A stretch of DNA of 64,000 nucleotides from Candidatus Poribacteria bacterium (GCA_022821725.1 JAJEDB010000124.1:1-64000); one strand, 5' to 3'. Shown: positions 1 to 10,974, numbered from the stretch's first letter. Numbers and translations: made by a program. Notes: generated from the sequence alone by a model not told the origin.

Positions 1-230
1 ACGTCTGCGTGAAGTTATGAAAACTCGCTAACAGAAACTGACAGTAATCGGAAAATAACGGTTGCTTCTTTTCTGACAGGGATAAGGTGTTCATAATTCA
101 AGAGTATAACACTTTTCTAAAATATTGCGTAAGTCCTATCCCGTTATATTCGTTAGTTAAATTCGATGTAACTCAATAAATTCCCTCGAATAGAAAACTC
201 ATAAAGACAGAATCTTCAGAAGCACAGGAG

Positions 231-3200
231 GTGCGTCTGATGGCATCCAAATTCTCCACAAATCTTTCGGCGAAACCCGGAAGTCGGAATTTGCTCTTAA
301 AAAGCTTAATCGGCGTGATCGGACTCATGTCCTTACTCCTTGCTGCCTGCATCGTCTATATTGTCCAGGGGCCCATGCGTGCTCGGACACGATACAGTGT
401 CAAGACGTTCAGCCCACAAGGTGAGGTTCCACAATGGGTTGATTTGTCGATTACGTTCTCGGAAGCGGTTATCGATAAGTCGCGTGTCGGGACGGAAGTT
501 CCAGCAGAGGCACTTCGGTTCACACCAGCTGTCCAAGGTGCTGCCCGTTGGATCGCGCGGGACAGAGTCGGTTTCTTTTTAGACGCACCCTTAGCACCCT
601 CCGCCCAATATACTGTTCACCTCACACCAGAACTCAACCCATCTGAGACATTCCTACTCACCGGACAAAAAGAGTTTAAATTCGCTACGGATCCTTTTGC
701 AGTGCAGCAGGCACGTATGGAATTTACCGCCAATGATGCCCGCGAACACGCAACAGGTTTCGGAACGATAGCATTTAATTATCCTGTAACCATTGTCGAT
801 TTAAAGGCACACCTCTCTATTGAACTGGACGACGAAACAGAAATTCCATACCAGATTCAAACCAACACAGCAACAGCGCGGACGGTAACCTTCGAAACGC
901 AGCGTATAAAACGCGGCAACGCAGATCAAGAGATAAAGATTAAGATTGAAAAAGGGTTCAAATGTACGGGTGGGAAAATTGGTTTAGAAAAAGCGAGTGT
1001 TACACCGGTAATACTCCGAGGGAGAGGCACACTCGGTGTAACATACGCTGACGTTTGGGAAAGTGATGGAACTCCGTATATCTCGGTGAGTTTCAGCGCG
1101 CCGGTACTCAGCGATGCCATTGAGCCGTATATAGAACTGACCCCCGCAGTAGCACATCAAGTGACATCCGACTATCGAAACGTGCAGATTCACGGCAACT
1201 TCAAACGGCGCACTACCTACACGCTAAAGATCCGACGCGGTCTCACAGCCCGAAACGATGCCGTTTTAAAACAAGATTACAGGACACGCCTCAGAATCCC
1301 AGATATCCGACCCCAACTTCGGTTCCTTGGCGACGGTTTCTTCCTCGCGAGAAAGGGGCATCTGAATTTAGGTCTCGCAACAATCAACGTTAAAAGCGTG
1401 AAACTCAATATCGAAAAAGTTTTCGCGAACAACCTTATCTACATATCAAAATTAGAACGATGGAGTCGCTGGAGCCGAAACTTAGGTAAACCGATTCGGA
1501 CAGAAGAACTCGATATTCCGTCCCAATTGAACGAAGAAGTAACAACACCTATCTCCTTGGAAGAATATCTCTCAGACGAACATGTCGGCATCTTCAAGGT
1601 GGTGGCGCGGAACGCAGCGCGGGAGTGGGATAGTGCGCATCAATGGGTGCTCATCACAGACTTGGGTATCACTGCCAAACGCTTAGGAGATAACCTATAC
1701 GTTTGGGTGAAATCACTCGCGACGGGTTCGGCAGTCCCAGCGGCGCGCGTTAAACTCATCAGCGATAATAACCAAACGCTCCTTGATGGGACAACCAACT
1801 GGGCAGGATACATCCAGTTCACAGACGTTGTGGAGAAGACTGAAGATTTCACACCGTTTATGATCACCGCCGCGAAACGGGACGATCTCGCCTTCATTCA
1901 ACTCAACCGACACGAAATCGCAACAGCAGATTTTAATACTGCCGGTTCTGCCTACCTGCAAAAAGGTTATGAAGCGTTCCTCTACACAAGCAGAGGGGTC
2001 TATCGTCCGGGTGAAACCGTCCAACTTGCTGGAATTGTTCGAGGCCCAAAGCAGGTAACACCACAACCGCTCCCTGCCAGGATTGAAGTGCTCTCCCCAA
2101 ACGGCAGAATTATGCGGGAGTTAAGACTACAAACAAACAAAAGCGGTGCCTGCGATGTGGAAATTCCTATCCCTACCTACGCCTTGACTGGTAATTATAT
2201 TGCCAAGATGCGGATCGCGGATCGGGTCGTTGGAAGAGTCCAATTTCAGGTCGAAGAATTTATGCCGGATCGGATAAAAGTCGCTGTAACAGCGGATAAA
2301 TCCACTTATAAACTTGGAGAGGAACTCGGCATTGAAGTGTCCGCTATCAACCTATTCGGTCCCCCAGCAGTAGGACGCACGGTGGAAACTTCCTGTGAAT
2401 TGGAAGCAGTTTCGTTTGTAAATTCAGCAGCCAACGCAAGTGCAACACAGTGGGACTCGTTTGTCTTCGGGAATGCGCGTTCCAATTTTGAAAAACAAAG
2501 AATTGGATTGGGAGAAGTTAAAACCGATGCAGCGGGTAAAGCATCCTATCAATTCACGATCCCTGAAACGCTGAAAGCACCTTCTCTGCTAAACGGCACG
2601 CTGACAGCGACCGTTAGCGAAGTCGGCGGCAGAGCCGTCACCGCTTCTCACAGCGTTGTGATCCATCCGTATTCGCATTACGTTGGACTCCGACGCACAA
2701 AGACCGGGGATGTAAAAATCAACCAACCGCTCCGATTCGACTACATTGCCGTTAACGATGCAATGGCAGTTGCACCCGGAAGAGACCTAAAACTCAGTCT
2801 CCACAAAGTCCACTGGAACACGATACTCCGTCAGAACGGTGCTGGGCACTATGCCTACGTCTCGGAACCTCAAACAACAGAAGTGGAAACGGTCACACTC
2901 ACTTCAGCAGAAACAGTACAGACGGTGACCTTAACCCCCTCAGATTATGGTGAATACCGCGTCCGTCTTGAGGACATCACCTCGACAGCAACAGCAGAAC
3001 TCGGATTTTATGTCAGCGGATGGGGAAACATTCCAGTCTCCATGGAACATCCCACTCGACTGGAACTGACGCTTAATCAGCCTGCTTACCGTCCGGGGCA
3101 AACAGCAAAACTATATGTTAAGGCTCCGTTTCCAGGCACACTCCTGCTGACGATTGAACGGGAAAAGGTGTTGAATTACCGGACAATCGTGATGGAAAAC

Positions 3201-5906
3201 AACACCACAACTTTATCAATCCCGGTCCGTTACGCCTATAGACCGAATGTGTATATCTCTGCAACGTTGACGCGCGCCATTCCGATGGAATCGGGGTTAC
3301 AAACCCCTCCGACAACTGCTAAGAAGTCGCCGCTCCCTGCACGCGCCTTTGGGGTAATCCCCCTAAAGATAGATGAAACGCGGAGACGACTTTCGATCGA
3401 AATGTCGCTCAATCAAAAAAACGATGCTGGTGATATGGAGAAGATTCCACTCGCCAGTCCAGAAAAGAATATAGAAAGCGCAGCGACAGTCCTACCGAAT
3501 AGCGAAGTGACTATAGCGTTCCAAGTTCACGGGAGACGTTCTTGGCAAAAATATGACGTCTGTATCGCAGCCGTTGATGAAGGGATCCTCGCGTTAACCG
3601 ATTTCAAAACACCCAACCCACACGCTTACTTCTATAGACAGCGTGGGCTTAAGACGCGCTCCTTTGACGTGTATAGTGGGATCCTCCCCGAAATCGCAAA
3701 TGTTATCGACAACTCAAGTCCGGGGGGAGATGCAGCCACGACACGACAGGCGGAACTGCGGAAGCGATTGAGCACAGGCAGCATCCGGCGCGTAAAACCG
3801 ATTTCACTCTGGTCAGGATTCGTGAAAACCGATGGAAATGGTCGCGGTACTGTTCAATTCAAAATCCCGCAGTTCAATGGGACACTCAGGTTGATGGCAG
3901 TCGCATTCGCGGGTGGCGATTACGGTGGCACAGAAGCGCATCTGACTGTCCGCGAACCTATTGTCTTAACGCCGACCTTTCCACGATTCCTTGCGGGTGG
4001 TGATAAGGTTCGGGTCCCGGTTACCCTCTTTAACGGCACGGGCGCGGAGGAGGAATTTACGGTCGAATTGCAAGCCTCAGGCAACGTGCAACTCCTTTCA
4101 GCAACGGCTGCCAATAATGATCCATCAATAGCCAGTGATCAACAACCTCCGCTGGTTTCCGATAGCCCATATACAGCAGACAAACTCAGTATAGACCAGA
4201 AGGTCGACGCAGGCGCAGAAGCACAAGTTTTTTTCGATCTTCTCGTTCAGGACGCAATCGGGGAAGCCAACTTCAATCTTTCGGCGCACGGTAAGACACA
4301 AACAACACAATTAGACGTTAAAATCCCACTGCGTTCCGTGGCGCCACCTGTTACACAAACCGGACAGGGCGTGGTCCGCGCAGGTGAACCTGCTGATTTT
4401 ATTTTCCCGTCAAATTTAATACCCGATTCGTCAGAGTTTAGCCTCACGTTATCTCCGTTCCCAAATATTAGGTTTGCGGACAGTCTCCGTTACCTGATAC
4501 GTTACCCGCACGGCTGTCTCGAACAAACAACGAGCAAGGTTTTTCCGCTGCTTTACTTCAGTGGTTTGGCGCGAAGTGTCGAACCGATGCTGGCAGCAGA
4601 AGACTCGGTGGATCACTACATCACATCGGGTATCACGAAAATCGAAAGTATGTTGAAGTCAGACGATCGTTTCGCTTATTGGCCCGGTGGCACCTACGTG
4701 AACCCATGGAGCAGTATCTATGCGTCTCACTTCCTCGTCGAGGCACGAAAGGCAGGCTACGAGGTCTCAGACCGGGTTTATGACGCACTGCTGGAAGGTT
4801 TAAGAACGGAAGCGAAATTCTCGCCAAACACAGAAAACGAAGCACAAGAAATAAGAAAAAAGATTTCATTAGCAACATACGCCGCTTACGTCTTAGCTGC
4901 TGCTGGACATCCCGACCGAGGCACGATGCACTATCTGAAAAACAGAGGCTTGAGCGGACTCAGCGATTATAGCCATTTCCAACTCGCAGGCGCCTTCGCG
5001 CTCAGCGGCGAACTGGAAACCGCCCTGTCAATGCTACCCGTGTCCGTATCACCCAATTTTAATAAAGGAAACCCCGGACATCGCGAGACAGGCGGAACGC
5101 TGGATTCCCCTATTCGAGCCCAAGCCATCATGTTAGACGTTCTTGCTGAAGTTAACAAAAACCACCCGTCAATCCCAATGCTCGTCCAAAACCTAAATGC
5201 TGCAGCAGCTGAGGGGAACCGATGGGCAACAACACAAGAAAACGCTTTTGCGTTTCTGGCACTCGGTAAGATTCTGAAGAAACAGATGGATAGAAATTAC
5301 ACGGGTATCCTGACGCTTAATGGCGAACATTTCGCCGACTTCGACGCAACGGAGACCCGTTATACCGATAAAATATGGGATGGGCTGCGTGTCCAACTTT
5401 CTGTTAAAGGTGAGGGCAGTTGCTACTATTATTGGAGCGCGTTTGGCATCCAACGCGATTCCTTCATCGAAGAATACGAGCACGAATTACAGGTCCGCAG
5501 ACGCTATTTTAACAAAGACGGTGAAGAACGGACAGGCCCCTTCGCACACGGAGAACTCATCATCGCTGAGATAAACGTTAAAGCTCTCACCGCCAACCTT
5601 GAAAACGTTGTCGTCGTAGATATGCTGCCTACGGGATTCGAAATTGAGAATCCGCGATTAGAATCCCGAGCAGGTATTTCATGGTTAAAAACACAAGATT
5701 TCAAACCGGATTATATTGATATTCGCGATGACAGGCTCATCTTCTTCGGCACGTTCCCCCGCCAACGCGAACGTAAATTCTATTACGCGCTACGCGCCGT
5801 CACACAAGGCGAATTTACCTTACCGCCCATTGTCGCCGAGGCGATGTATGATACAACAAAATCTGCTGTAACGGGTAGCATGCGCATTGTAGTGGTTCCA
5901 GAATGA
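231..5906 (+). CDS. Bacterial alpha-2-macroglobulin family lipoprotein (MG-type, thioester-containing)
   Basis: 1891 aa; N-terminal hydrophobic stretch ending in lipobox-like LLAAC; thioester motif in YPHGCLEQTTSKVFPLLYFSGL; immediately followed by pbpC, the classic yfhM-pbpC arrangement. Confidence 0.93.
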   Translation: MRLMASKFSTNLSAKPGSRNLLLKSLIGVIGLMSLLLAACIVYIVQGPMRARTRYSVKTFSPQGEVPQWVDLSITFSEAVIDKSRVGTEVPAEALRFTPAVQGAARWIARDRVGFFLDAPLAPSAQYTVHLTPELNPSETFLLTGQKEFKFATDPFAVQQARMEFTANDAREHATGFGTIAFNYPVTIVDLKAHLSIELDDETEIPYQIQTNTATARTVTFETQRIKRGNADQEIKIKIEKGFKCTGGKIGLEKASVTPVILRGRGTLGVTYADVWESDGTPYISVSFSAPVLSDAIEPYIELTPAVAHQVTSDYRNVQIHGNFKRRTTYTLKIRRGLTARNDAVLKQDYRTRLRIPDIRPQLRFLGDGFFLARKGHLNLGLATINVKSVKLNIEKVFANNLIYISKLERWSRWSRNLGKPIRTEELDIPSQLNEEVTTPISLEEYLSDEHVGIFKVVARNAAREWDSAHQWVLITDLGITAKRLGDNLYVWVKSLATGSAVPAARVKLISDNNQTLLDGTTNWAGYIQFTDVVEKTEDFTPFMITAAKRDDLAFIQLNRHEIATADFNTAGSAYLQKGYEAFLYTSRGVYRPGETVQLAGIVRGPKQVTPQPLPARIEVLSPNGRIMRELRLQTNKSGACDVEIPIPTYALTGNYIAKMRIADRVVGRVQFQVEEFMPDRIKVAVTADKSTYKLGEELGIEVSAINLFGPPAVGRTVETSCELEAVSFVNSAANASATQWDSFVFGNARSNFEKQRIGLGEVKTDAAGKASYQFTIPETLKAPSLLNGTLTATVSEVGGRAVTASHSVVIHPYSHYVGLRRTKTGDVKINQPLRFDYIAVNDAMAVAPGRDLKLSLHKVHWNTILRQNGAGHYAYVSEPQTTEVETVTLTSAETVQTVTLTPSDYGEYRVRLEDITSTATAELGFYVSGWGNIPVSMEHPTRLELTLNQPAYRPGQTAKLYVKAPFPGTLLLTIEREKVLNYRTIVMENNTTTLSIPVRYAYRPNVYISATLTRAIPMESGLQTPPTTAKKSPLPARAFGVIPLKIDETRRRLSIEMSLNQKNDAGDMEKIPLASPEKNIESAATVLPNSEVTIAFQVHGRRSWQKYDVCIAAVDEGILALTDFKTPNPHAYFYRQRGLKTRSFDVYSGILPEIANVIDNSSPGGDAATTRQAELRKRLSTGSIRRVKPISLWSGFVKTDGNGRGTVQFKIPQFNGTLRLMAVAFAGGDYGGTEAHLTVREPIVLTPTFPRFLAGGDKVRVPVTLFNGTGAEEEFTVELQASGNVQLLSATAANNDPSIASDQQPPLVSDSPYTADKLSIDQKVDAGAEAQVFFDLLVQDAIGEANFNLSAHGKTQTTQLDVKIPLRSVAPPVTQTGQGVVRAGEPADFIFPSNLIPDSSEFSLTLSPFPNIRFADSLRYLIRYPHGCLEQTTSKVFPLLYFSGLARSVEPMLAAEDSVDHYITSGITKIESMLKSDDRFAYWPGGTYVNPWSSIYASHFLVEARKAGYEVSDRVYDALLEGLRTEAKFSPNTENEAQEIRKKISLATYAAYVLAAAGHPDRGTMHYLKNRGLSGLSDYSHFQLAGAFALSGELETALSMLPVSVSPNFNKGNPGHRETGGTLDSPIRAQAIMLDVLAEVNKNHPSIPMLVQNLNAAAAEGNRWATTQENAFAFLALGKILKKQMDRNYTGILTLNGEHFADFDATETRYTDKIWDGLRVQLSVKGEGSCYYYWSAFGIQRDSFIEEYEHELQVRRRYFNKDGEERTGPFAHGELIIAEINVKALTANLENVVVVDMLPTGFEIENPRLESRAGISWLKTQDFKPDYIDIRDDRLIFFGTFPRQRERKFYYALRAVTQGEFTLPPIVAEAMYDTTKSAVTGSMRIVVVPE

Positions 5907-8533
5907 TGAATAGTTTTCAGTTTTCAGTTTTCAGTTTTCAGTTAAGAGGTTTTCGTCTAACAAGCCCCTCTTATAACCGACACCCCCTCTTTGGAAGACT
6001 GATGCCTGTAATGCTATCTTTCTTGTTGATCGTCACGCTCTTTATGGTCGCAAACTGGTGTTTCCCGCTACCGAAAGCACGTCTCCATCCCCCTGTATCT
6101 CAGATTGTGTTGGATAGAAACGGTGAGTGGCTTCGAGCATTTTTAGCCGACGATGGCATGTGGCGATTTAGTCATGAATCACAACAGATTTTCAATGAAT
6201 CAGTCCCCTCCTTAACCCAAAATTCTCACCACAAGACAAACGCAACACCCGATACCTATTCCCCCTTACTCCACCAAGCAATACTCACATCAGAAGATAG
6301 GTGGTTCTACTATCATTACGGTATCAATCCTGTATCGATTGCGACAGCCCTCTATGACAATTTGAAAGCGGGTGAAGTTGTCCGCGGGGGTTCAACCATC
6401 ACCATGCAACTCGCCCGATTGATGGAACCTAAGGCGCGTAACATTCCGAACAAATGCATTGAGATGTTCCGTGCCTTTCAACTTGAACACGCTTATTCCA
6501 AATCAGAGATTTTAACGTTTTATTTCAACATGCTCCCGTATGGTGGGAATATAGTCGGAACAGCGGCAGCCTCGCGGTTCTACTTCAACAAACCCCAGCA
6601 TGCGCTGAGTCTTGGGGAAGCCGCACTTCTCGCCGCCATTCCGAACGCCCCAGAACGTTTACGCCCCGACAGGTTCCCAGAAAACGCCCGAAAGGCACGC
6701 GAAAAAGTCCTGAATCGTCTGCTGGCACGCCGACAAATTTCCGAACAGCAGTGGCAGGAGGCAGTCCAAGAACCGATTCCGCACAAACGCTATCCACTTC
6801 CATTTAAAGCACCACACCTCTCACGCCTATTGATTAAAGAAAACCGGAAGAAATTCGGGGTTAGAAACCCCTCCCACTCATTGATTAAAGAAAACCGGAA
6901 GAAATTCGGGGTTAGAAACCCCTCCCACTTACGGACAAACCCCTCCCACCCACAGACAACAAATGGCAGGATACACACGACAATAGACGCCAAGGTTCAG
7001 GATACTGCGGCACGCCTCCTTAACGAATATCTGGTGGACGCAGCGCGTAAACCGAGTTTGCGCGGGTCTCATAGCACCAGCACAGGCGCAATCATCGTCA
7101 TGGATACCCAAAACCGCCATATCTTAGCAATGGTAGGTTCCCACGACTTTTTCGACCGGAAGGCATTAGGACAAATAAATGGGACGCTCGCCCCGCGTTC
7201 TCCGGGTTCTGCACTCAAACCCTTCGTCTATGCCCTGGCAATGGAAGAGGGCTTGATTACACCCGAAACACTGTTATTCGATGTCCCTGTTACCCATGCC
7301 GACTATACACCGGTGAACTATGATGGGAAATATAACGGTTATGTCACTGCCCGTCGAGCCCTCGCACGTTCCCTCAATGTCCCCGCCGTTAATCTGAATG
7401 CACGCTTGAAAAACAGGACGCTACACGCCTTCCTCAAACAAGCCGGTATCTCTACACTCGCGCCTGCTCAGAAGTATGGACTCTCTATGGTTCTCGGCGG
7501 ATGCGAAGTGAATCTACTCGAATTGACAACACTTTATGCGGGGCTGGCAAATATGGGGGAATTTGGACCTTATCAACTGACAAAGGGTCATCAACCGAAA
7601 ACTGAAAACCATTCCAAACGTTTACTCCGACAAGAGACCAGCTTCATCATAACCGAGATGTTAACAAACTCACAACTACCTACCAACACGGTTAAAAATC
7701 CAGAAGCCTTTGAGAGGACAATGAACCTACCAAAGATTGCGTGGAAGACTGGGACCTCTTATGGACACCGAGATGCATGGTGCATCGGGTACTCGCCGAC
7801 CCTAACAATCGGCGTATGGCTCGGTAATTTCGATGGAAAGGGGACACCAATGCTGAGCGGCACAGATGCAGCAACGCCGATCCTATTCGCGCTCTTCACT
7901 GCTTTGACAGGACAAGACACACACCACTGGTTTACCAAACCGGAACAATTGAAAACACGACACGTCTGTACCCTGAGCGGCGCACCGGTCTCACCGCACT
8001 GTCCCACCCATAAGGAGGACGTGTATATACCCGGTGTTTCGTCTGTAGCGGTTTGCGCGATTCATAAACCTATCTATGTTGACGAATCGACAGGATACAG
8101 TCTCTGTTCTCATTGTTGGGGAAATAGTCATCGGTCAACTGGACAGTATAAAAAAATATTTGAGGAGTGGCCCGCCGATGCGGCGACATGGTTGGCAGAG
8201 AATGGTTTTGCTGTGCCTGTCCTACCGGCGCATAATCCCTTGTGTACCGGCACAATTGCAGGGAACGTCCCGATTATTTTATCTCCAGCAGAAGACACGA
8301 TCTATTACATTCGGGAAGGGGTGCCACTGGAAAACCAAAAGATTCGGTTGACCGCCTCGGCTTCCAGTCGGACACAGGAACTGTTCTGGTTTTTGGATGG
8401 TGAGTTAATTTTTCAAGGAAATGCGGGAGAGCAATACTGGCTTACGCCTGCCAGGGGAAAACATGTGCTAACGTGCGTGGATGCGGAGGGTCGCTCAGCA
8501 ACCCGTCCGCTCCATATTTCGGTGATTCAGTAG
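5903..8533 (+). CDS. pbpC: Penicillin-binding protein 1C (transglycosylase/transpeptidase)
   Basis: GT51 motifs (EDRWFYYHYGINP, GGSTITMQLARL), transpeptidase motifs (SPGSALKPFVYA, KTGTSYGHRDAW), C-terminal BiPBP_C-like region; overlaps the upstream stop (ATGA). Start may be later, since the first codons are heptamer repeats. Confidence 0.93.
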   Translation: MMNSFQFSVFSFQLRGFRLTSPSYNRHPLFGRLMPVMLSFLLIVTLFMVANWCFPLPKARLHPPVSQIVLDRNGEWLRAFLADDGMWRFSHESQQIFNESVPSLTQNSHHKTNATPDTYSPLLHQAILTSEDRWFYYHYGINPVSIATALYDNLKAGEVVRGGSTITMQLARLMEPKARNIPNKCIEMFRAFQLEHAYSKSEILTFYFNMLPYGGNIVGTAAASRFYFNKPQHALSLGEAALLAAIPNAPERLRPDRFPENARKAREKVLNRLLARRQISEQQWQEAVQEPIPHKRYPLPFKAPHLSRLLIKENRKKFGVRNPSHSLIKENRKKFGVRNPSHLRTNPSHPQTTNGRIHTTIDAKVQDTAARLLNEYLVDAARKPSLRGSHSTSTGAIIVMDTQNRHILAMVGSHDFFDRKALGQINGTLAPRSPGSALKPFVYALAMEEGLITPETLLFDVPVTHADYTPVNYDGKYNGYVTARRALARSLNVPAVNLNARLKNRTLHAFLKQAGISTLAPAQKYGLSMVLGGCEVNLLELTTLYAGLANMGEFGPYQLTKGHQPKTENHSKRLLRQETSFIITEMLTNSQLPTNTVKNPEAFERTMNLPKIAWKTGTSYGHRDAWCIGYSPTLTIGVWLGNFDGKGTPMLSGTDAATPILFALFTALTGQDTHHWFTKPEQLKTRHVCTLSGAPVSPHCPTHKEDVYIPGVSSVAVCAIHKPIYVDESTGYSLCSHCWGNSHRSTGQYKKIFEEWPADAATWLAENGFAVPVLPAHNPLCTGTIAGNVPIILSPAEDTIYYIREGVPLENQKIRLTASASSRTQELFWFLDGELIFQGNAGEQYWLTPARGKHVLTCVDAEGRSATRPLHISVIQ
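6830..6930 (+). repeat. Two tandem 51-bp in-frame repeats containing the REP-like hairpin, inside pbpC
   Basis: ttgattaaagaaaaccggaagaaattcggggttagaaacccctcccactc occurs twice in tandem, encoding (S)LIKENRKKFGVRNPSH x2. Confidence 0.9.
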
Positions 8534-8551
8534 GCGTGTTAGGTAAGACGC

Positions 8552-9322
8552 TTAAAACCTGATTCCATCAGAACCAGACTTAATTTTACCCCACGTCGTG
8601 GTCAACTTACCCTCCGCTTGCACAGCAAGGGTTTTTTCCATACTATCTTTAACATCGTCAGCAGTGAAGGCGACACTCCACATCTTAAATTCGTCAATCA
8701 TACCGTTGAAGAAGTTGGCGTTGCCCTGACTCGCTGCGATGCACATCCCTTGGGTACCGAAATCCATGCGGGCATCACCACCGGCATCCGTCTCAGCATC
8801 AAGCTCCCCGTTAATATACATCCATCCCGTCTGTTTGGTCTGCGTCCCAACGAAGTAATACCATTCCGATTCAAACGCATCATAAGTCGTGTGTATCGGT
8901 AATTCCACACCTTGGGTCGCAAAGTAGTACCCGAATAAAATGCCACCACGGTTGAATGTAATATGAGGTCGTCCACCCCCTTGCAAACGATAGAGCAGAT
9001 CAATCCGATTACCCCCGTCAATTTTCTCGTCCGGTTTGAACCAGAATTCGATCGTCATTTCCTTGGGTTGATCAATTTTGAGCGGATCAAAGTTGACACT
9101 TCCGCCCTTAAATTGGAGCGCCTGACCTGAGACACCCTCTACCCATTTTGCGTTCTTTATATCACCCACGAATCCACTCGGCCCAACATCTTCCGCTTTG
9201 TTACCTTGACCTTCATCAAAGGGTAGATAGATAAGTAAATCTTTATCTGGATCGACTGCATGCGCGAGTACACAACTCATTAAGAACGCGACAGCCGCCA
9301 GAAGATATGTTAATTTTTTCAT
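8552..9322 (-). CDS. Secreted LamG-domain protein with C-terminal TWG tail
   Basis: Likely start MKKLTYLLAAVAFLMSCVLAHA (signal peptide) inside the longer ORF 8552..9430; LamG-like LLIYLPFDEGQGNKAEDVGPSGFVGD...; tail EGKLTTTWGKIKSGSDGIRF. Confidence 0.8.
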   Translation of the reverse strand: MKKLTYLLAAVAFLMSCVLAHAVDPDKDLLIYLPFDEGQGNKAEDVGPSGFVGDIKNAKWVEGVSGQALQFKGGSVNFDPLKIDQPKEMTIEFWFKPDEKIDGGNRIDLLYRLQGGGRPHITFNRGGILFGYYFATQGVELPIHTTYDAFESEWYYFVGTQTKQTGWMYINGELDAETDAGGDARMDFGTQGMCIAASQGNANFFNGMIDEFKMWSVAFTADDVKDSMEKTLAVQAEGKLTTTWGKIKSGSDGIRF

Positions 9323-9402
9323 CTTTATTGCGTGTGAAAGCGGCACACAGACATGCTCATCTGTAGTGCCACCCTCACACTTTTCCTCCAATTGTCTAAT
9401 GG

Positions 9403-10251
9403 CTATTTTGAGGATTTTAGGTTTCCCCAAGTTGTTGTTAATTTACCGGTCGGTTCAACCGATAAAACCTCTGGTAGGTAATAATTAACGATGAATTCAC
9501 CCATAATATTGCCCCATGAGACACCCGGATGCGGCACATCCCCCACATAGGTCTGGACGAAGATGCCGAGGCGGCCACCGGTGTCTTTGTTATATAGCAC
9601 AGCCGGGTCAACCCGCGGATCTGCATCATCATTCTCAGCGAGCGCGATCTCTAACTCCCAGGGGCTTTTGTCGTAATCGTCAAGATGGAACGGATAAGAC
9701 GTATTATACTTTTTCAGGCTCGGTATAAGGTCTTCACCTTCCTGTGTGGGTGTCATTTCAACGGGATTGGCTGCCCAAGCGTCTGGACCCCTATTCATCC
9801 ACACGAACGCTTTTGGAACGTCAATGACATTGGGTAGTGCAGCTTGTCCGTTCGTTTCATCGGGGCCTTCCGACGTGTAAAAGGTGTATTCACCCGTATT
9901 GAAAATCGTATTGCCGGCATCAAGGAACTCTTCAAGCGGCGAGCCATCAGGTTTTCCGTTATTGATCGGATAAATCGTTGAAGGCGTGATACCGGTCAGA
10001 ATCAGGGTATTCCCACCCCCTGCTGTGTGTGCCTTGACCCACTCTCCTAATCCGTTAATATCCTTGGGATCAAAAGCCGTCAGGTTTACCTTATTATCAA
10101 TAATCTTGATTAAGGCATCAATTTCCTCTTGAGCCCCTTTTGGGTCTTCACGCGCCCAAGGGTGCGAATCGGTGTGAAGCGCAAAATTGTAATTGGCTTC
10201 AACCTGCGTAGAAATTAAAACCGTGAGAAAAAGAATAGCCAGTCTTTTCAC
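9403..10251 (-). CDS. Secreted protein of unknown function with C-terminal TWG tail
   Basis: Signal peptide MKRLAILFLTVLISTQVEA; tail EPTGKLTTTWGNLKSSK; no domain confidently recognised. Confidence 0.7.
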   Translation of the reverse strand: MKRLAILFLTVLISTQVEANYNFALHTDSHPWAREDPKGAQEEIDALIKIIDNKVNLTAFDPKDINGLGEWVKAHTAGGGNTLILTGITPSTIYPINNGKPDGSPLEEFLDAGNTIFNTGEYTFYTSEGPDETNGQAALPNVIDVPKAFVWMNRGPDAWAANPVEMTPTQEGEDLIPSLKKYNTSYPFHLDDYDKSPWELEIALAENDDADPRVDPAVLYNKDTGGRLGIFVQTYVGDVPHPGVSWGNIMGEFIVNYYLPEVLSVEPTGKLTTTWGNLKSSK

Positions 10252-10299
10252 TGTTGTCCTCCTATATATTGTAGGCGGGCACGCCGACCCGCCTCACGT

Positions 10300-10974
10300 T
10301 TATTTACTTTTTAATTCACCCCACAACGTAGCTAATTTGTCCGCAGGTTCAACTGCCGTTGGCGGGACGCCCTCACCATTAATCTCAACATATTCATACG
10401 CAACGGTTGAATCCCTACCGCCTAAACCGGGACGCCCTTTATCGTAGGTTTTATCCTCGGTTTCAACCATCAGTTTTCCATCAATGTAGGTTCTGAGGGT
10501 TAGCCCTTCTACTTCAAAGACGATGGTATACGCATCGCCGCCTTTTGTATCCTTTGAATCGGGACGTTGTGGGCGCGGACCACCGGTAATCTCATTCGCG
10601 GCTCCACCGCTAAACATGAAAACCGAAGTTGTATGCGAGTTGTAACTGATTTCCATGAAATAGAAATCCACTGCGGGTTCCTGCGTCCGAACGAACAGAT
10701 GGAAATAGGGGCCATTAATTTTTCGTGCCTTGACCTCCATTCGGTAATCCGTCCAGTTTTCTTCCCCAAAGTAGATACCTGAATTCTGCCCACCGGCAAC
10801 GGTGAGTTCAAGCATACCGTCTTTCACCTCTGCAGTTGCCTGCGGTCCCAACTCCCAATCCGCAATCTCTTTGTCACTATCAAACTCATAACGAATTGCC
10901 TGTGCGGTGTGCCCAATCAGTATAAAGCCCAAGCAAATGCACGCGTAAACCCAGTGGATATTCAGCTTTCTCAT
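10300..10974 (-). CDS. Secreted DUF1080/concanavalin-like glucanase-fold protein with C-terminal TWG tail
   Basis: YEFDSDKEIADWELG...DYRMEVKARKINGPYFHLFVRT...LRTYIDGKLMVETED; tail EPADKLATLWGELKSK. Confidence 0.72.
   Translation of the reverse strand: MRKLNIHWVYACICLGFILIGHTAQAIRYEFDSDKEIADWELGPQATAEVKDGMLELTVAGGQNSGIYFGEENWTDYRMEVKARKINGPYFHLFVRTQEPAVDFYFMEISYNSHTTSVFMFSGGAANEITGGPRPQRPDSKDTKGGDAYTIVFEVEGLTLRTYIDGKLMVETEDKTYDKGRPGLGGRDSTVAYEYVEINGEGVPPTAVEPADKLATLWGELKSK

Noticed and set aside
4633-4878. Antisense and overlapping ORFs across alpha-2-macroglobulin, pbpC and EF-G (e.g. 4633..4878, 12063..12263, 13517..13789)
   Set aside because: Lie opposite strongly supported genes, compositionally artefactual, no recognisable domains.
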